Shown here: positions 16,831 to 24,993 of the stretch, piece by piece
How positions within the stretch are numbered: the stretch's first letter is position 1
Layout: the number at the start of each line of letters is the position of its first letter
DNA from: Microvirga splendida
GTDB taxonomy: Bacteria; Pseudomonadota; Alphaproteobacteria; Rhizobiales; Beijerinckiaceae
Assembly (NCBI RefSeq): GCF_016427565.1
Contig: NZ_JAELXT010000001.1
Location: 372,001-436,000 of the forward strand
DNA length: 64,000 bases
Direction: 5' to 3'
Position numbers and translations under genes: made by a program
Notes under the pieces: generated by a model
What the model was told of the DNA's origin: nothing
Database searches by the model: none
What the model saw: only the letters and a program-made list of their open reading frames with translations

Positions 16831-18129
16831 ATGGTCGAAGAATCCTCCGGCAATCTCTGGCTCGCAGCGGCTTTCGTCGTTCTCTGCCTGCTGCTCTCCG
16901 CCTTCTTCTCGGCGAGCGAGACCGCTTTCACGGCCGCCTCGCGCTCCCGCATGCTGGTGCTGGAGAAGGGTGGCGACAGGCGCGCCAAGCTGGTGAACCG
17001 CCTGCTCGACATGCGCGAGCGCTTCATCGGCACGGTGCTCATCGGCAACAACATCGTCAATATCGGCGTCTCGGCCTTTGCCACCAGCGTGCTCGTGGCG
17101 ATCTTCGGCGACGAGGGCGCGATCTATGCCACGGTGATCATGTCGATCCTGGTGATCGTGTTCGCCGAGGTGCTGCCGAAGACCATCGCCATCTCCTCCT
17201 CGGACAAGGCATCCCTGTTCCTCTCGCGGCCCATGTCCTGGGTGGTGGCGCTCCTAGGCCCGCTCGCCATCGCGATCGAGCGCATGGTGCGCCTGATGCT
17301 GCGGCCCTTCGGCATCAGGATCGGGGAGAACACGCCGATCCTCTCGGCCAGCGAAGAGATCCGCGGCCAGGTGGCCCTGCTGCACAAGGAAGGCGGCGTG
17401 GCGAAGGCCGACCGCGACATGCTGGGCGGCCTGCTCGACCTTAAGGACCTGAGCGTCTCGGAGGTGATGGTCCACCGCACCAAGATGCGCACGATCAATG
17501 CGGATCTCTCGTCGGAAGAGATCGTGCGCGAGGTTCTCTCCTCGCCCTATACGCGCATGCCCCTGTGGCGCGGCAGCCAGGAGAACATCGTCGGTCTTCT
17601 CCATGCCAAGGACCTGCTGCGGGCGCTCGACGCGGTGGGCGGCGACGCGAGCAAGCTGAAGGTGGAGGCGATTGCGCTGGAGACCTGGTTCGTGCCGGAC
17701 ACCACGTCGCTTCGCGATCAGCTCAAGGCCTTCCTCGCGAAGAAAACGCACTTCGCCCTCGTGGTCGACGAGTACGGCGAGGTGATGGGTCTCGTGACCC
17801 TCGAGGACATCCTCGAGGAGATCGTCGGCGACATCAAGGACGAGCACGATCTCTCCGTGCAGGGCGTGCGGCCGCAGCCCAACGGCTCGGTGAACGTGGA
17901 CGGGGGCGTGCCGATCCGCGACCTCAACCGCGCCATGGACTGGAACCTGCCGGACGAGGAGGCCACCACCATCGCGGGCCTCATCATCCACGAGGCGCAG
18001 GCCATTCCCGACACGGGCCAGATCTTCACCTTCCACGGCTTCCGCTTCCAGGTGCTGCGCAAGTCCCGCAACCGGATCATGGCCGTGAGGATCACGCCGC
18101 TGTCGCTGGTGCGCACCAGGGCGGAGTAA
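16831..18129 (+). CDS. CNNM/CorC-HlyC family transporter with CBS pair
   Basis: 432 residues. N-terminal CNNM (DUF21) membrane domain (about 1-190) with the family opening AFFSASETAFTAASRSRM and GNNIVNIGVSAFAT; then two CBS domains (about 205-330; VMVHRTKMRTI and LVVDEYGEVMGLVTLEDILEEIVGDI) that bind adenosyl ligands; then a CorC_HlyC C-terminal domain. Proteins of this type are proposed Mg2+/Co2+ efflux or divalent-cation homeostasis factors. The aroK-aroB-CNNM order is common in Hyphomicrobiales; the functional link is not understood. Confidence 0.88.
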   Translation: MVEESSGNLWLAAAFVVLCLLLSAFFSASETAFTAASRSRMLVLEKGGDRRAKLVNRLLDMRERFIGTVLIGNNIVNIGVSAFATSVLVAIFGDEGAIYATVIMSILVIVFAEVLPKTIAISSSDKASLFLSRPMSWVVALLGPLAIAIERMVRLMLRPFGIRIGENTPILSASEEIRGQVALLHKEGGVAKADRDMLGGLLDLKDLSVSEVMVHRTKMRTINADLSSEEIVREVLSSPYTRMPLWRGSQENIVGLLHAKDLLRALDAVGGDASKLKVEAIALETWFVPDTTSLRDQLKAFLAKKTHFALVVDEYGEVMGLVTLEDILEEIVGDIKDEHDLSVQGVRPQPNGSVNVDGGVPIRDLNRAMDWNLPDEEATTIAGLIIHEAQAIPDTGQIFTFHGFRFQVLRKSRNRIMAVRITPLSLVRTRAE

Positions 18130-18168
18130 GTTCTGGGCCGGGGTGAGCGGCAGACACCAGGGCTCGGG

Positions 18169-18322
18169 TCTCCCTCTCCCGTGTGGGAGAGGGCTGGGGT
18201 GAGGGAAGGACGATGCCGGACGAGGTGATGCAGTCTACGCCTTCGGGGCCGATAGAGAGTTGCACTCTATTCTGAAGCCACACGCCCTCACCCCTGCCCC
18301 TCTCCCACACGGGAGAGGGGAG
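18169..18322. repeat. Composite ~150-bp palindromic repeat, copy 3 (inverted)
   Basis: TCCCTCTCCC-GTGT-GGGAGAGGG at the left and CCCCTCTCCC-ACAC-GGGAGAGGGG at the right, with CTGGGGTGAGGGAAGG and CACGCCCTCACCCC inside. It corresponds to copies 1 and 2 read on the opposite strand. It fills the 216-bp gap between two converging genes. Confidence 0.87.
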
Positions 18323-18345
18323 ACATGGCGCACTTCTCTGATAGG

Positions 18346-19215
18346 TCAGGCCTTCAAGAACTCCACCAGCGCCGCGTTCACGGTTTCCGGCTCCTCGTGC
18401 TGCACCCAGTGGGTGGCGCTCTCGATCCAGCGGATGCTACCCTTCTCGCACAAGGAAAGGCTCGCCTCCGCCAGCCCCTTCTCCAGGAACCGGTCCTGGC
18501 TGCCCCAGATCAGGAGAGTGGGTGCGCGCACGCTTGCGTCCTTCATATCGGGCTTGAACGGCAGGGCGCGGTACCAGTTCAGCATCGCGGTGAGCGCGCC
18601 GGGCTGCGACCACGTTTTTTCGTATCGGGCGATGTCCTCGTCCGAGAACGTGCCCGGGCGGCTCGTGCGCCGGAGCGCATCCCTGAGGCTGCGGTGGCCG
18701 TTGGCCGAGAGCATGGTTTCGGGCAGGAACGGGACCTGGAAGAAGCCCACATAGAGGCTGCGCACCATCTGGCTCGGGTGCGAGCGCATGTAGGATCCGG
18801 CGACGTTCGGATGGGGCGCGTTAAGGATCGCGAGCCTCTCCACGCGATCCGGATGGCGTGAGGCCGTCCACCAGGCCGCGAGCCCGCCCCAGTCGTGACC
18901 GACGAGAGAAAAGGTTTGTCGCCCGAGCGCATCGGCAAGGCCCACAACATCCTTCGCCAGGATGTCGAGATCGTAGGCGCGCCGGCCTTCCGGCTTGTCG
19001 CTGAGATTGTAGCCGCGCTGGTCGGGCACGAGCACGCGAAAACCCGCATCGGCCAATGGCCCGATCTGGTAGCGCCATCCCCACCAGAACTCCGGAAAGC
19101 CGTGCAGGAGGATGACGAGCGGGCCGTCGTCCGGCCCCGCCTCGATGCAGTGCAGCGCGATGCCGTTGGTGCGCAGGCGGGTACCCGACCTGTCGGGATC
19201 GAAGGAGGGTCTCAT
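18346..19215 (-). CDS. Alpha/beta hydrolase, epoxide-hydrolase-like
   Basis: 289 residues. Oxyanion motif HGFPE at 38-42, nucleophile D108 in VGHDWGG, acid D241 in GSQDRF and catalytic H269 in ATHWVQHE; an Asp nucleophile fits epoxide hydrolases and haloalkane/fluoroacetate dehalogenases rather than esterases. Y215 in NWYRALP matches one of the lid tyrosines that open epoxides, which favours epoxide hydrolase. The natural substrate is unknown. The start at 19215 overlaps the stop of the exporter gene upstream by 4 bp, so the two are translated together. Confidence 0.8.
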   Translation of the reverse strand: MRPSFDPDRSGTRLRTNGIALHCIEAGPDDGPLVILLHGFPEFWWGWRYQIGPLADAGFRVLVPDQRGYNLSDKPEGRRAYDLDILAKDVVGLADALGRQTFSLVGHDWGGLAAWWTASRHPDRVERLAILNAPHPNVAGSYMRSHPSQMVRSLYVGFFQVPFLPETMLSANGHRSLRDALRRTSRPGTFSDEDIARYEKTWSQPGALTAMLNWYRALPFKPDMKDASVRAPTLLIWGSQDRFLEKGLAEASLSLCEKGSIRWIESATHWVQHEEPETVNAALVEFLKA

Positions 19216-21008
19216 GCGTGCGCCGATACCTTGACGGGCCGCCTCTGAGGCTCCTCGGCAGCCATGAACTGCGCCCTGGCGAGCTCCGCAAAGCGTCCGC
19301 CTTGGGCCACAAGCTCGTCGAAGGTGCCGCTTTCGATCACGCGGCCCTGATCGAACACGAGGATGCGGTTGGCGTTGCGGATCGTGGCGAGCCGGTGGGC
19401 GATCACGAAGGTGGTGCGCCCCTTCATGACCTCATCGAGGGCCAGCTGCAGCTTGCGCTCGGTGGCGGCGTCGAGCGCGCTCGTGGCCTCGTCGAGAATG
19501 AGGATGGGCGGGTTCTTGAGCAGCGCGCGGGCGATCGACAGGCGCTGGCGCTCGCCGCCCGACAGCGACCGTCCGCGCTCGCCGATCACCGTGTCGAGCC
19601 CGTCCGACTGGCGGGCGATGAACTCGATGGCCTGCGCGCGCTCCAGCGCCTCGACCATCTCCGCATCCGTGGCATCCGGCCGGCCCACCTGCAGGTTCTC
19701 GCGGATCGTGCGGGCGAACAGCATGGGCTCCTGGAACACCACGCCGATGTTGCGGCGAAGCGACGACAGGGTGACGTCGCGGATGTCGAGCCCGTCGATG
19801 CGGATGCAGCCCGATTGCGGGTCGAAGGCCCGGTGCAGAAGGCCGAGCGAAGTCGACTTGCCGGAGCCGGTCGCACCCACCAGCGCCACGTTCTCTCCCT
19901 CATTGACGGCGAACGACACGTCCTGCACGGCGGAACGCTTGCCGTCATAGGAGAAGCTGACATTGTCGAAGACCACGTCGCCCTTGTAGCGCTCCACGTC
20001 CGTGGCGTTGGGGCGGTCGTGCACCACGGGCGCCGTGTCCAGGATCTCGAAGAATTCCTGCAGCTTCGGCGCCTGCATGAAGAGCTGGTTGATGAAGCTG
20101 ACCGCCTGCTCGAGACGCCCGATCAGCATGGTCGCCATGCTCATGAACATGACGATCTCGCCGATGGTGGCAAGCCCGTTCAGGTGCAGCCATGTGCCGA
20201 GCACGAAGATGGCCGTGACCGTGATGGTGGCCGATGCCCGCGACGCCACCGAGGCGAGCGCCCACCAGGACAGAACGGGATTCTGCGCCTGGAGCAGCTG
20301 CTGGATGATGACCCGCAGGGACCGCGTCTCCGCCTCGATGCGGGTGAAGGACTGGATCACCGGCACGTTGCCGAGCGCGTCCGAGGCGTGCTCGGCGAGG
20401 CTCGAATGGTAGCGCTCGACGGAGCCCTGCAGGGTCTCGGTCTTGCGCAGCACGATGGCGGTGAGAACCGCAAAGATTGCGACGAGCCCAACGAGCAGAA
20501 GGCCCAGGCGCCAGTTGAGGAACACCGTCAGGGGCAGCAGCACGACGAGGGCGATCAGCGCGGACATGTGCTCGCGGAAGAAGCCGAGCCAGAGCCAGGA
20601 CATGCTGCCCGAGCCTTCCAGCATCACCTTCAGGACGCGGCCCGAATGGGTCGAGGTGTGGAAGGCGAGCGGCAATTCGAGCACGTGCTCGAAGTAATTG
20701 GCCACCACGGCCAGGCGCCGGCGATGGGCGAGCCTGTCCGCATGCAGCGCCACCAGGGCGCCTGCCCCGATGGCGAAGATCCCGAACGCCACCCAGGCGA
20801 GGATGAGCGGCATCAGCACCCCGAAGGTCACGGGCGGCGCATCCGCCAGCTGGCCGCGGGTGAGCACGTCGATGATGCGGCCGAACAGGATCGGCTCCGC
20901 GAAGGCGGAAATCGCCAGCGCCACATTAGCAAGCGCGAGGATGGCACCGACCCGGATATCGGACCCGAGTTGGCCGAGAACGCGAATGTAGAGCCTGATC
21001 AGCCGCAT
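19212..21008 (-). CDS. ndvA: ABC exporter, NdvA/ChvA type (cyclic beta-1,2-glucan)
   Basis: 598 residues. N-terminal six-helix exporter domain (about 20-310), C-terminal ATPase with Walker [10 protein letters not shown] at 378-386, signature LSGGERQR near 488, Walker [13 protein letters not shown] and H-loop IAHRLAT. The whole-length pattern (start [50 protein letters not shown]) is that of NdvA/ChvA, which move cyclic beta-1,2-glucan to the periplasm. The large glucan synthase (NdvB) is not in the window, so substrate assignment rests on family similarity. Confidence 0.8.
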   Translation of the reverse strand: MRLIRLYIRVLGQLGSDIRVGAILALANVALAISAFAEPILFGRIIDVLTRGQLADAPPVTFGVLMPLILAWVAFGIFAIGAGALVALHADRLAHRRRLAVVANYFEHVLELPLAFHTSTHSGRVLKVMLEGSGSMSWLWLGFFREHMSALIALVVLLPLTVFLNWRLGLLLVGLVAIFAVLTAIVLRKTETLQGSVERYHSSLAEHASDALGNVPVIQSFTRIEAETRSLRVIIQQLLQAQNPVLSWWALASVASRASATITVTAIFVLGTWLHLNGLATIGEIVMFMSMATMLIGRLEQAVSFINQLFMQAPKLQEFFEILDTAPVVHDRPNATDVERYKGDVVFDNVSFSYDGKRSAVQDVSFAVNEGENVALVGATGSGKSTSLGLLHRAFDPQSGCIRIDGLDIRDVTLSSLRRNIGVVFQEPMLFARTIRENLQVGRPDATDAEMVEALERAQAIEFIARQSDGLDTVIGERGRSLSGGERQRLSIARALLKNPPILILDEATSALDAATERKLQLALDEVMKGRTTFVIAHRLATIRNANRILVFDQGRVIESGTFDELVAQGGRFAELARAQFMAAEEPQRRPVKVSAHA

Positions 21009-21112
21009 GGGGTCCGCCTGAAAGCCTCAAGAAGCATGAGTCTGGGGAAAAACTCCGCCCCCGCTCCAGGGTTGCATACCCGTTTGCGCCCCCGCAAGGC
21101 GCCAGACGCGGC

Positions 21113-21610
21113 TCAGCGCCTGTCGGCCGCGACGGCCAGGGCCCAGTAGACCTTGTACTTGGAGTTCGGCGCATAGGCCGTGGCGATGCCGATCCGGGTG
21201 GCCCTCGCGTCGAGGAGCACCCGGTTGTGCGGCTGGCTCTCGCGCCAGCCGGAGAAGGCCTCGGCCAGGGTGTGATAGCCGGCCGAGAGGTTCGCGGCGG
21301 GCTGGGCGAAGCCCCCGGAGGCGAGCCGCGCTTTGAAGGCGTCCGCCGAGCTTGGCCTGTCGGCGCTTGCCATGGCGTCGGCCTCCGCCTGGGCTGCGGC
21401 CTGGAGATCCGGATCGAGGGTCAGCGGACGAAGCCCGTTGTTGCCGCGATAGGCGCTGATCATGTCGCGCGCCATGGCGGCGTCCACCTCCGCTCCGGCC
21501 TTGGCCATGGAGACGTAGAAGCTCGGCGTCTGGCCCTGGGTGACGGGCTTATCGCTCTGGCAGGCGGCCAGGCCAAGGGCGGACAGGCTGATGAGGATGA
21601 GACGCTTCAT
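21113..21610 (-). CDS. CAP/SCP-domain lipoprotein
   Basis: 165 residues. A lipoprotein signal ending LGLAAC puts the lipidated Cys at residue 17. A bacterial CAP (cysteine-rich secretory, PR1-like) domain follows, with ISAYRGNNGLRPLTLDPDLQAAAQAEADAMA at its start and GWRESQPHNRVLLD then GIATAY near its end. Bacterial CAP proteins are secreted or envelope proteins of mostly unknown function. Its start overlaps the stop of the mscS-type gene upstream by 4 bp. Confidence 0.85.
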   Translation of the reverse strand: MKRLILISLSALGLAACQSDKPVTQGQTPSFYVSMAKAGAEVDAAMARDMISAYRGNNGLRPLTLDPDLQAAAQAEADAMASADRPSSADAFKARLASGGFAQPAANLSAGYHTLAEAFSGWRESQPHNRVLLDARATRIGIATAYAPNSKYKVYWALAVAADRR

Positions 21611-24174
21611 GCGGGCGTCTTATCCTTGAGAAGGGTTAAGGTTTCGTCCTCCTTCTCCTCGGGCTTCGGTGTCTTGCCCTTCGGCTCATCCTCAGGCTCG
21701 GGTTCGGGAGCCGGCGCGGGCGCGGGCGCGGGAACCCCGATGCCGGCCCTGCGCAGCCCGCGGAAGATCTCGAAATAGATGTCGCTCGACACCCGGCCCG
21801 CCGCGTCGATGTCGTCCACGAAGCAGATGAGGTCGAACTCGATGGTGTTTTCGGTCACCTTCTTGAACAGCACCCGAGGAGCAGGCTCGCTCATGATCTC
21901 CCGATGGGCGAGCGCGGCCTTGCGCATGATCTCCGCCACCTGATCCGGGTCGGAGGCGCGGGGCACCGGAACCGACACGAGCACGCGGCCGACGCGGTCG
22001 TTGCGCACCCGGTTGCGCACGATGCCGGAGATCAGGTTCGAGTTCGGCACGATGATCGTCGAGCGGTCGAAGGCCTGGATTTCCGTCGAGCGCACGTTGA
22101 TCCGGCGCACATAGCCCTCGCCGTCGCCCACGACCACCAGATCGCCGACGCGGATCGGGCGCTCCCAGAGCAGGATGAGCCCCGAGATGAAGTTGTTGAC
22201 GATGGATTGCAGGCCGAAACCGATACCGACCGAGAGCGCGCCGGCCACGATGGTCACCCGCTCCAGGCTCAGGCCCAGATAGGTGAAGGCCATCACGCCC
22301 GCGATGATGATGCCCACATAGCCGGCCGCGGTGCTGATCGAGTTGCGCAGGCCCGCATCGAGTTCGGTGGCCGGCAGGAACGTGTTGTTGAGCCAGCGCT
22401 GGATGATCCGCGTGACGGCAAAGCCCCCGGCGAACAGCGCCGCCGCAATGAGGATCGACGACACGGAGATCGTGACGTCGCCCACATTGAAGCCGAAGAA
22501 CAAGGTCCTGAGAGAGCCTGTGACGTCGGCTGAATCGATGCCCCAGGGCAGCAGCACGAGCAGGACCGCGATGAGGATGAGCGCAAGGCGCGCAACGCCG
22601 CTCACGAGGATGCCGATCTGCTCCAGCGAGCGGCGGCGAAGGCCCGTATTGGCCTGGAGCGTGGTGGCGATGCGGCTCTGGCCGCGCAGGGAGCCGCCGA
22701 TGAACTCGTCGGCGAACGCGATGCCGAGAGCCAGAAGAGCGATGATGAGGGAAATTCCCACCGCCTGATCGACCAGGAACGAGGCCAGGGCGATGTAGCC
22801 GCCCAGCACGCTGCCGATGATCAGGGCCACGACGAACCAGCCGAGGCTGCGCAGGGGACCGCCGATGTCGACCTCCTGCGGGACGTAGGGCCCGAGGCAG
22901 GCTTCGTCCTGAGACTCGCGGGCCGCGAACCGCCGCAGGAGCTCGGCGAAGACGAGAGCCGCCGCGAGGGCGAAGACCGCCCGGGTGATCACCGTGATCG
23001 GCAGGGCAGCCGCAACGGCCTTGTTGAAGGCCTCGATCACCTTGCCGACCACCATGACCGTCGCGAGGGTGACGGAGAAGTGCATGATCCGGTCGGCGGA
23101 GGCGTCCCGCACCGGGATCAGCCGCCACGAGGTATGGTCCGGCGCCAGGATGGCGTCGATCAGGGCCCGCACGATGGCGATGAAGGCAAGCCCGCTCAGG
23201 AGAGCCCTGCCGACCAGCTCCAGGCGGGGCGGCACGATGTCGGCGGAATCGAAGGCGGCCCAGACGACCCAGCTTCCGGCGATGGCCGGGCCCGCTCCGA
23301 GAACCAGGACGCCGAGCGCCGCCAAGAGGCGGCTGCGGCGCGAGGGATCGTTGATGGCCCTGTCGCGCCGCACGAGACGGGGGGCGATGGAGCGCCGGCC
23401 GGCATAGAGCGCAATCGCCGCGCCGATGGCCAGTCCGAGGAGGAGCAGGACCCCAAGGGTCGTGTTGCGCCGGAACTGATCCAGGGCATCCTCGGCGACG
23501 ACGCCCAGCGCCCGCAGCTCCCGCGGAAGGGCCTGCGCCACCCTCATCCAGAGGCCGGGGCTGAACAGGCCATCGCTCTGCTCGAACAGGGCGCGGGCGA
23601 AGCCCGTCCGGCGCAGGTCCCCGATCTGGGTGCTGAGCTGCTCGGCCTGCACCAGCAGGGCACGGCCGAGGCGCTGGGTTTCGTCGAGCTCCGCCACGGC
23701 GGCCTCGCGCTCCGCGCGGTCGCGGGCCACGTCAGCACTTTCCTCGGGCTGCCCCTTCTCGGGCTTGGGCCCGAGCTGCGACAGACGCTGCCTGCTGGCC
23801 TCGAGGCGTGGGGCCTGCTCCTCGACCACGGTGCGGATGTCGGTGATGATCGGTTCGATCTGCTGACGAATGGTCTGCAGATCCGCATCGGCCATGGTGC
23901 GGCTCTGGATCGCCGCCTCTTTCTGCTCGAGGTCGGCCTTGTAGCCGTCGAGCTTGGCGCGGGCAGCCTTGGTCTCGGCGGAAACGGTGGCGGGAGCCGG
24001 TGCGGCAGCGGCCGGTAGGGGCGCAGGAGCCGCCTGGGGCTGCGGTTGAGCCGGAACCTGCGCCTGCGGTTTGGGAGCGTTTGGTGCCTGCTGCGCGTCG
24101 GACGCGCCGCCGACGGCCGTCGCCAGCACGATCACGGCGGCCCCGAGGAGCCGCTTCAAGCCGATACTCGTCAT
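21607..24174 (-). CDS. Large mechanosensitive channel, MscS family with DUF3772
   Basis: 855 residues. A signal peptide (about 1-27), a Pro/Ala/Gln-rich linker, a periplasmic coiled-coil DUF3772-type region (about 65-200), some ten membrane helices (about 230-600), the MscS pore/beta domain (GLQSIVNNFISGLILLWERPIRVGD, then VRRINVRSTEIQAFD and IIVPNSNLISG) and an acidic Pro-rich tail. MscS-type channels release solutes on hypo-osmotic shock. The tail PAPAPAPAPEPEPEDEP is low complexity. Starts at 24174, not far from the terminator of the preceding small gene. Confidence 0.88.
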   Translation of the reverse strand: MTSIGLKRLLGAAVIVLATAVGGASDAQQAPNAPKPQAQVPAQPQPQAAPAPLPAAAAPAPATVSAETKAARAKLDGYKADLEQKEAAIQSRTMADADLQTIRQQIEPIITDIRTVVEEQAPRLEASRQRLSQLGPKPEKGQPEESADVARDRAEREAAVAELDETQRLGRALLVQAEQLSTQIGDLRRTGFARALFEQSDGLFSPGLWMRVAQALPRELRALGVVAEDALDQFRRNTTLGVLLLLGLAIGAAIALYAGRRSIAPRLVRRDRAINDPSRRSRLLAALGVLVLGAGPAIAGSWVVWAAFDSADIVPPRLELVGRALLSGLAFIAIVRALIDAILAPDHTSWRLIPVRDASADRIMHFSVTLATVMVVGKVIEAFNKAVAAALPITVITRAVFALAAALVFAELLRRFAARESQDEACLGPYVPQEVDIGGPLRSLGWFVVALIIGSVLGGYIALASFLVDQAVGISLIIALLALGIAFADEFIGGSLRGQSRIATTLQANTGLRRRSLEQIGILVSGVARLALILIAVLLVLLPWGIDSADVTGSLRTLFFGFNVGDVTISVSSILIAAALFAGGFAVTRIIQRWLNNTFLPATELDAGLRNSISTAAGYVGIIIAGVMAFTYLGLSLERVTIVAGALSVGIGFGLQSIVNNFISGLILLWERPIRVGDLVVVGDGEGYVRRINVRSTEIQAFDRSTIIVPNSNLISGIVRNRVRNDRVGRVLVSVPVPRASDPDQVAEIMRKAALAHREIMSEPAPRVLFKKVTENTIEFDLICFVDDIDAAGRVSSDIYFEIFRGLRRAGIGVPAPAPAPAPEPEPEDEPKGKTPKPEEKEDETLTLLKDKTPA

Positions 24175-24321
24175 TCGGTCTACCCTATCGCATTCCCAGG
24201 GGCACGGATTCCGTCCGATGCTCCCCTTCTGCCGGTTCCGTTTTTCGCACGATGCTCGAGCGGGCCGGTTCTTTGCGAATCATTACGGCGAAAACTCGCC
24301 GCAGGGCAGACCAAGCGCAAC

Positions 24322-24357
24322 AAAAAAGCCGGGGAGGCTCGGATGCCTCACCCGGCT
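24322..24357 (-). terminator. Rho-independent terminator of the small membrane protein gene
   Basis: On the minus strand: AGCCGGGTGAGGC, loop ATCCGA, GCCTCCCCGGCT, then a run of six T. It begins 19 bp after the stop codon at 24376. Confidence 0.85.
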
Positions 24358-24375
24358 GACTTTGGGGAAGTCGCC

Positions 24376-24666
24376 TTACTGCTGCGGAGTTGGGTTCGCG
24401 GAGGGCTGCGCGTTCGGCGCCGGATAGGCCGGGTTCTCGGGCGGGATCCTGTTGGTGGGATTGGCGTCGGACGCGCCGCTCGTGGACCCTGTCACGTTGG
24501 CCCGGGCGGCATCCGTGCCCGGATCGTCGGGCGAGCTTGTGGTCGCCCAAATCATGTAGCCGGCGACTGCAACCACGAGAAGCATGAGGGAGCCGAGCAG
24601 GACGCCCAGAACCGGGCGGCCGGAGCCTCCCTGGCGGGTGCGATCATCAGGAATCAATCGAGCCAT
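24376..24666 (-). CDS. Small single-helix membrane protein
   Basis: 96 residues, not assigned to a known family. Short basic N-terminus, one membrane helix at about residues 18-42 (LGVLLGSLMLLVVAVAGYMIW), then a disordered tail rich in Ser, Thr, Asn, Pro and Ala. The protein probably sits in the inner membrane with the tail outside. AAAGAGGCTGAC precedes the ATG at 24666. Followed by its own strong terminator, so it is a separate transcription unit from the mscS gene. Confidence 0.75.
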   Translation of the reverse strand: MARLIPDDRTRQGGSGRPVLGVLLGSLMLLVVAVAGYMIWATTSSPDDPGTDAARANVTGSTSGASDANPTNRIPPENPAYPAPNAQPSANPTPQQ

Positions 24667-24993
24667 TGTCAGCCTCTTTCAAAAACGTCGTCCGTGGAGC
24701 GAGCAGCAAGGCTCGGCGTTATCAGGGCAACGCCAGATGCGGAGGGCGGTTCCTGTCCGGATGGAACTTGGCCGTTCGACTTCCATGCGCTCCGATCCCT
24801 GGATCCAATGAAGCTCTTTTCCGTTGTCCGACACGGGCCGCCATTCACGGTCAGAGACGAGGGGCCGATGGGTCGAGCAAGCCAACGTGGCACGAGGTGT
24901 CGCAGGGCGGGCAACTGCCGCCGCCGGGCTGCTCTCAGTCATGTTTTCGCCGCTTTCGAAACCCTTGGGTAATCTCTGATTCAAGGAGAGATC
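24667..24993. other. 327-bp divergent intergenic region before the GH2 gene
   Basis: Carries the promoters of the small membrane gene (minus) and the GH2 gene (plus). The GH2 start is preceded by AAGGAGAG about 7 nt upstream. No repeat family, no gene and no clear operator was recognised. Confidence 0.5.
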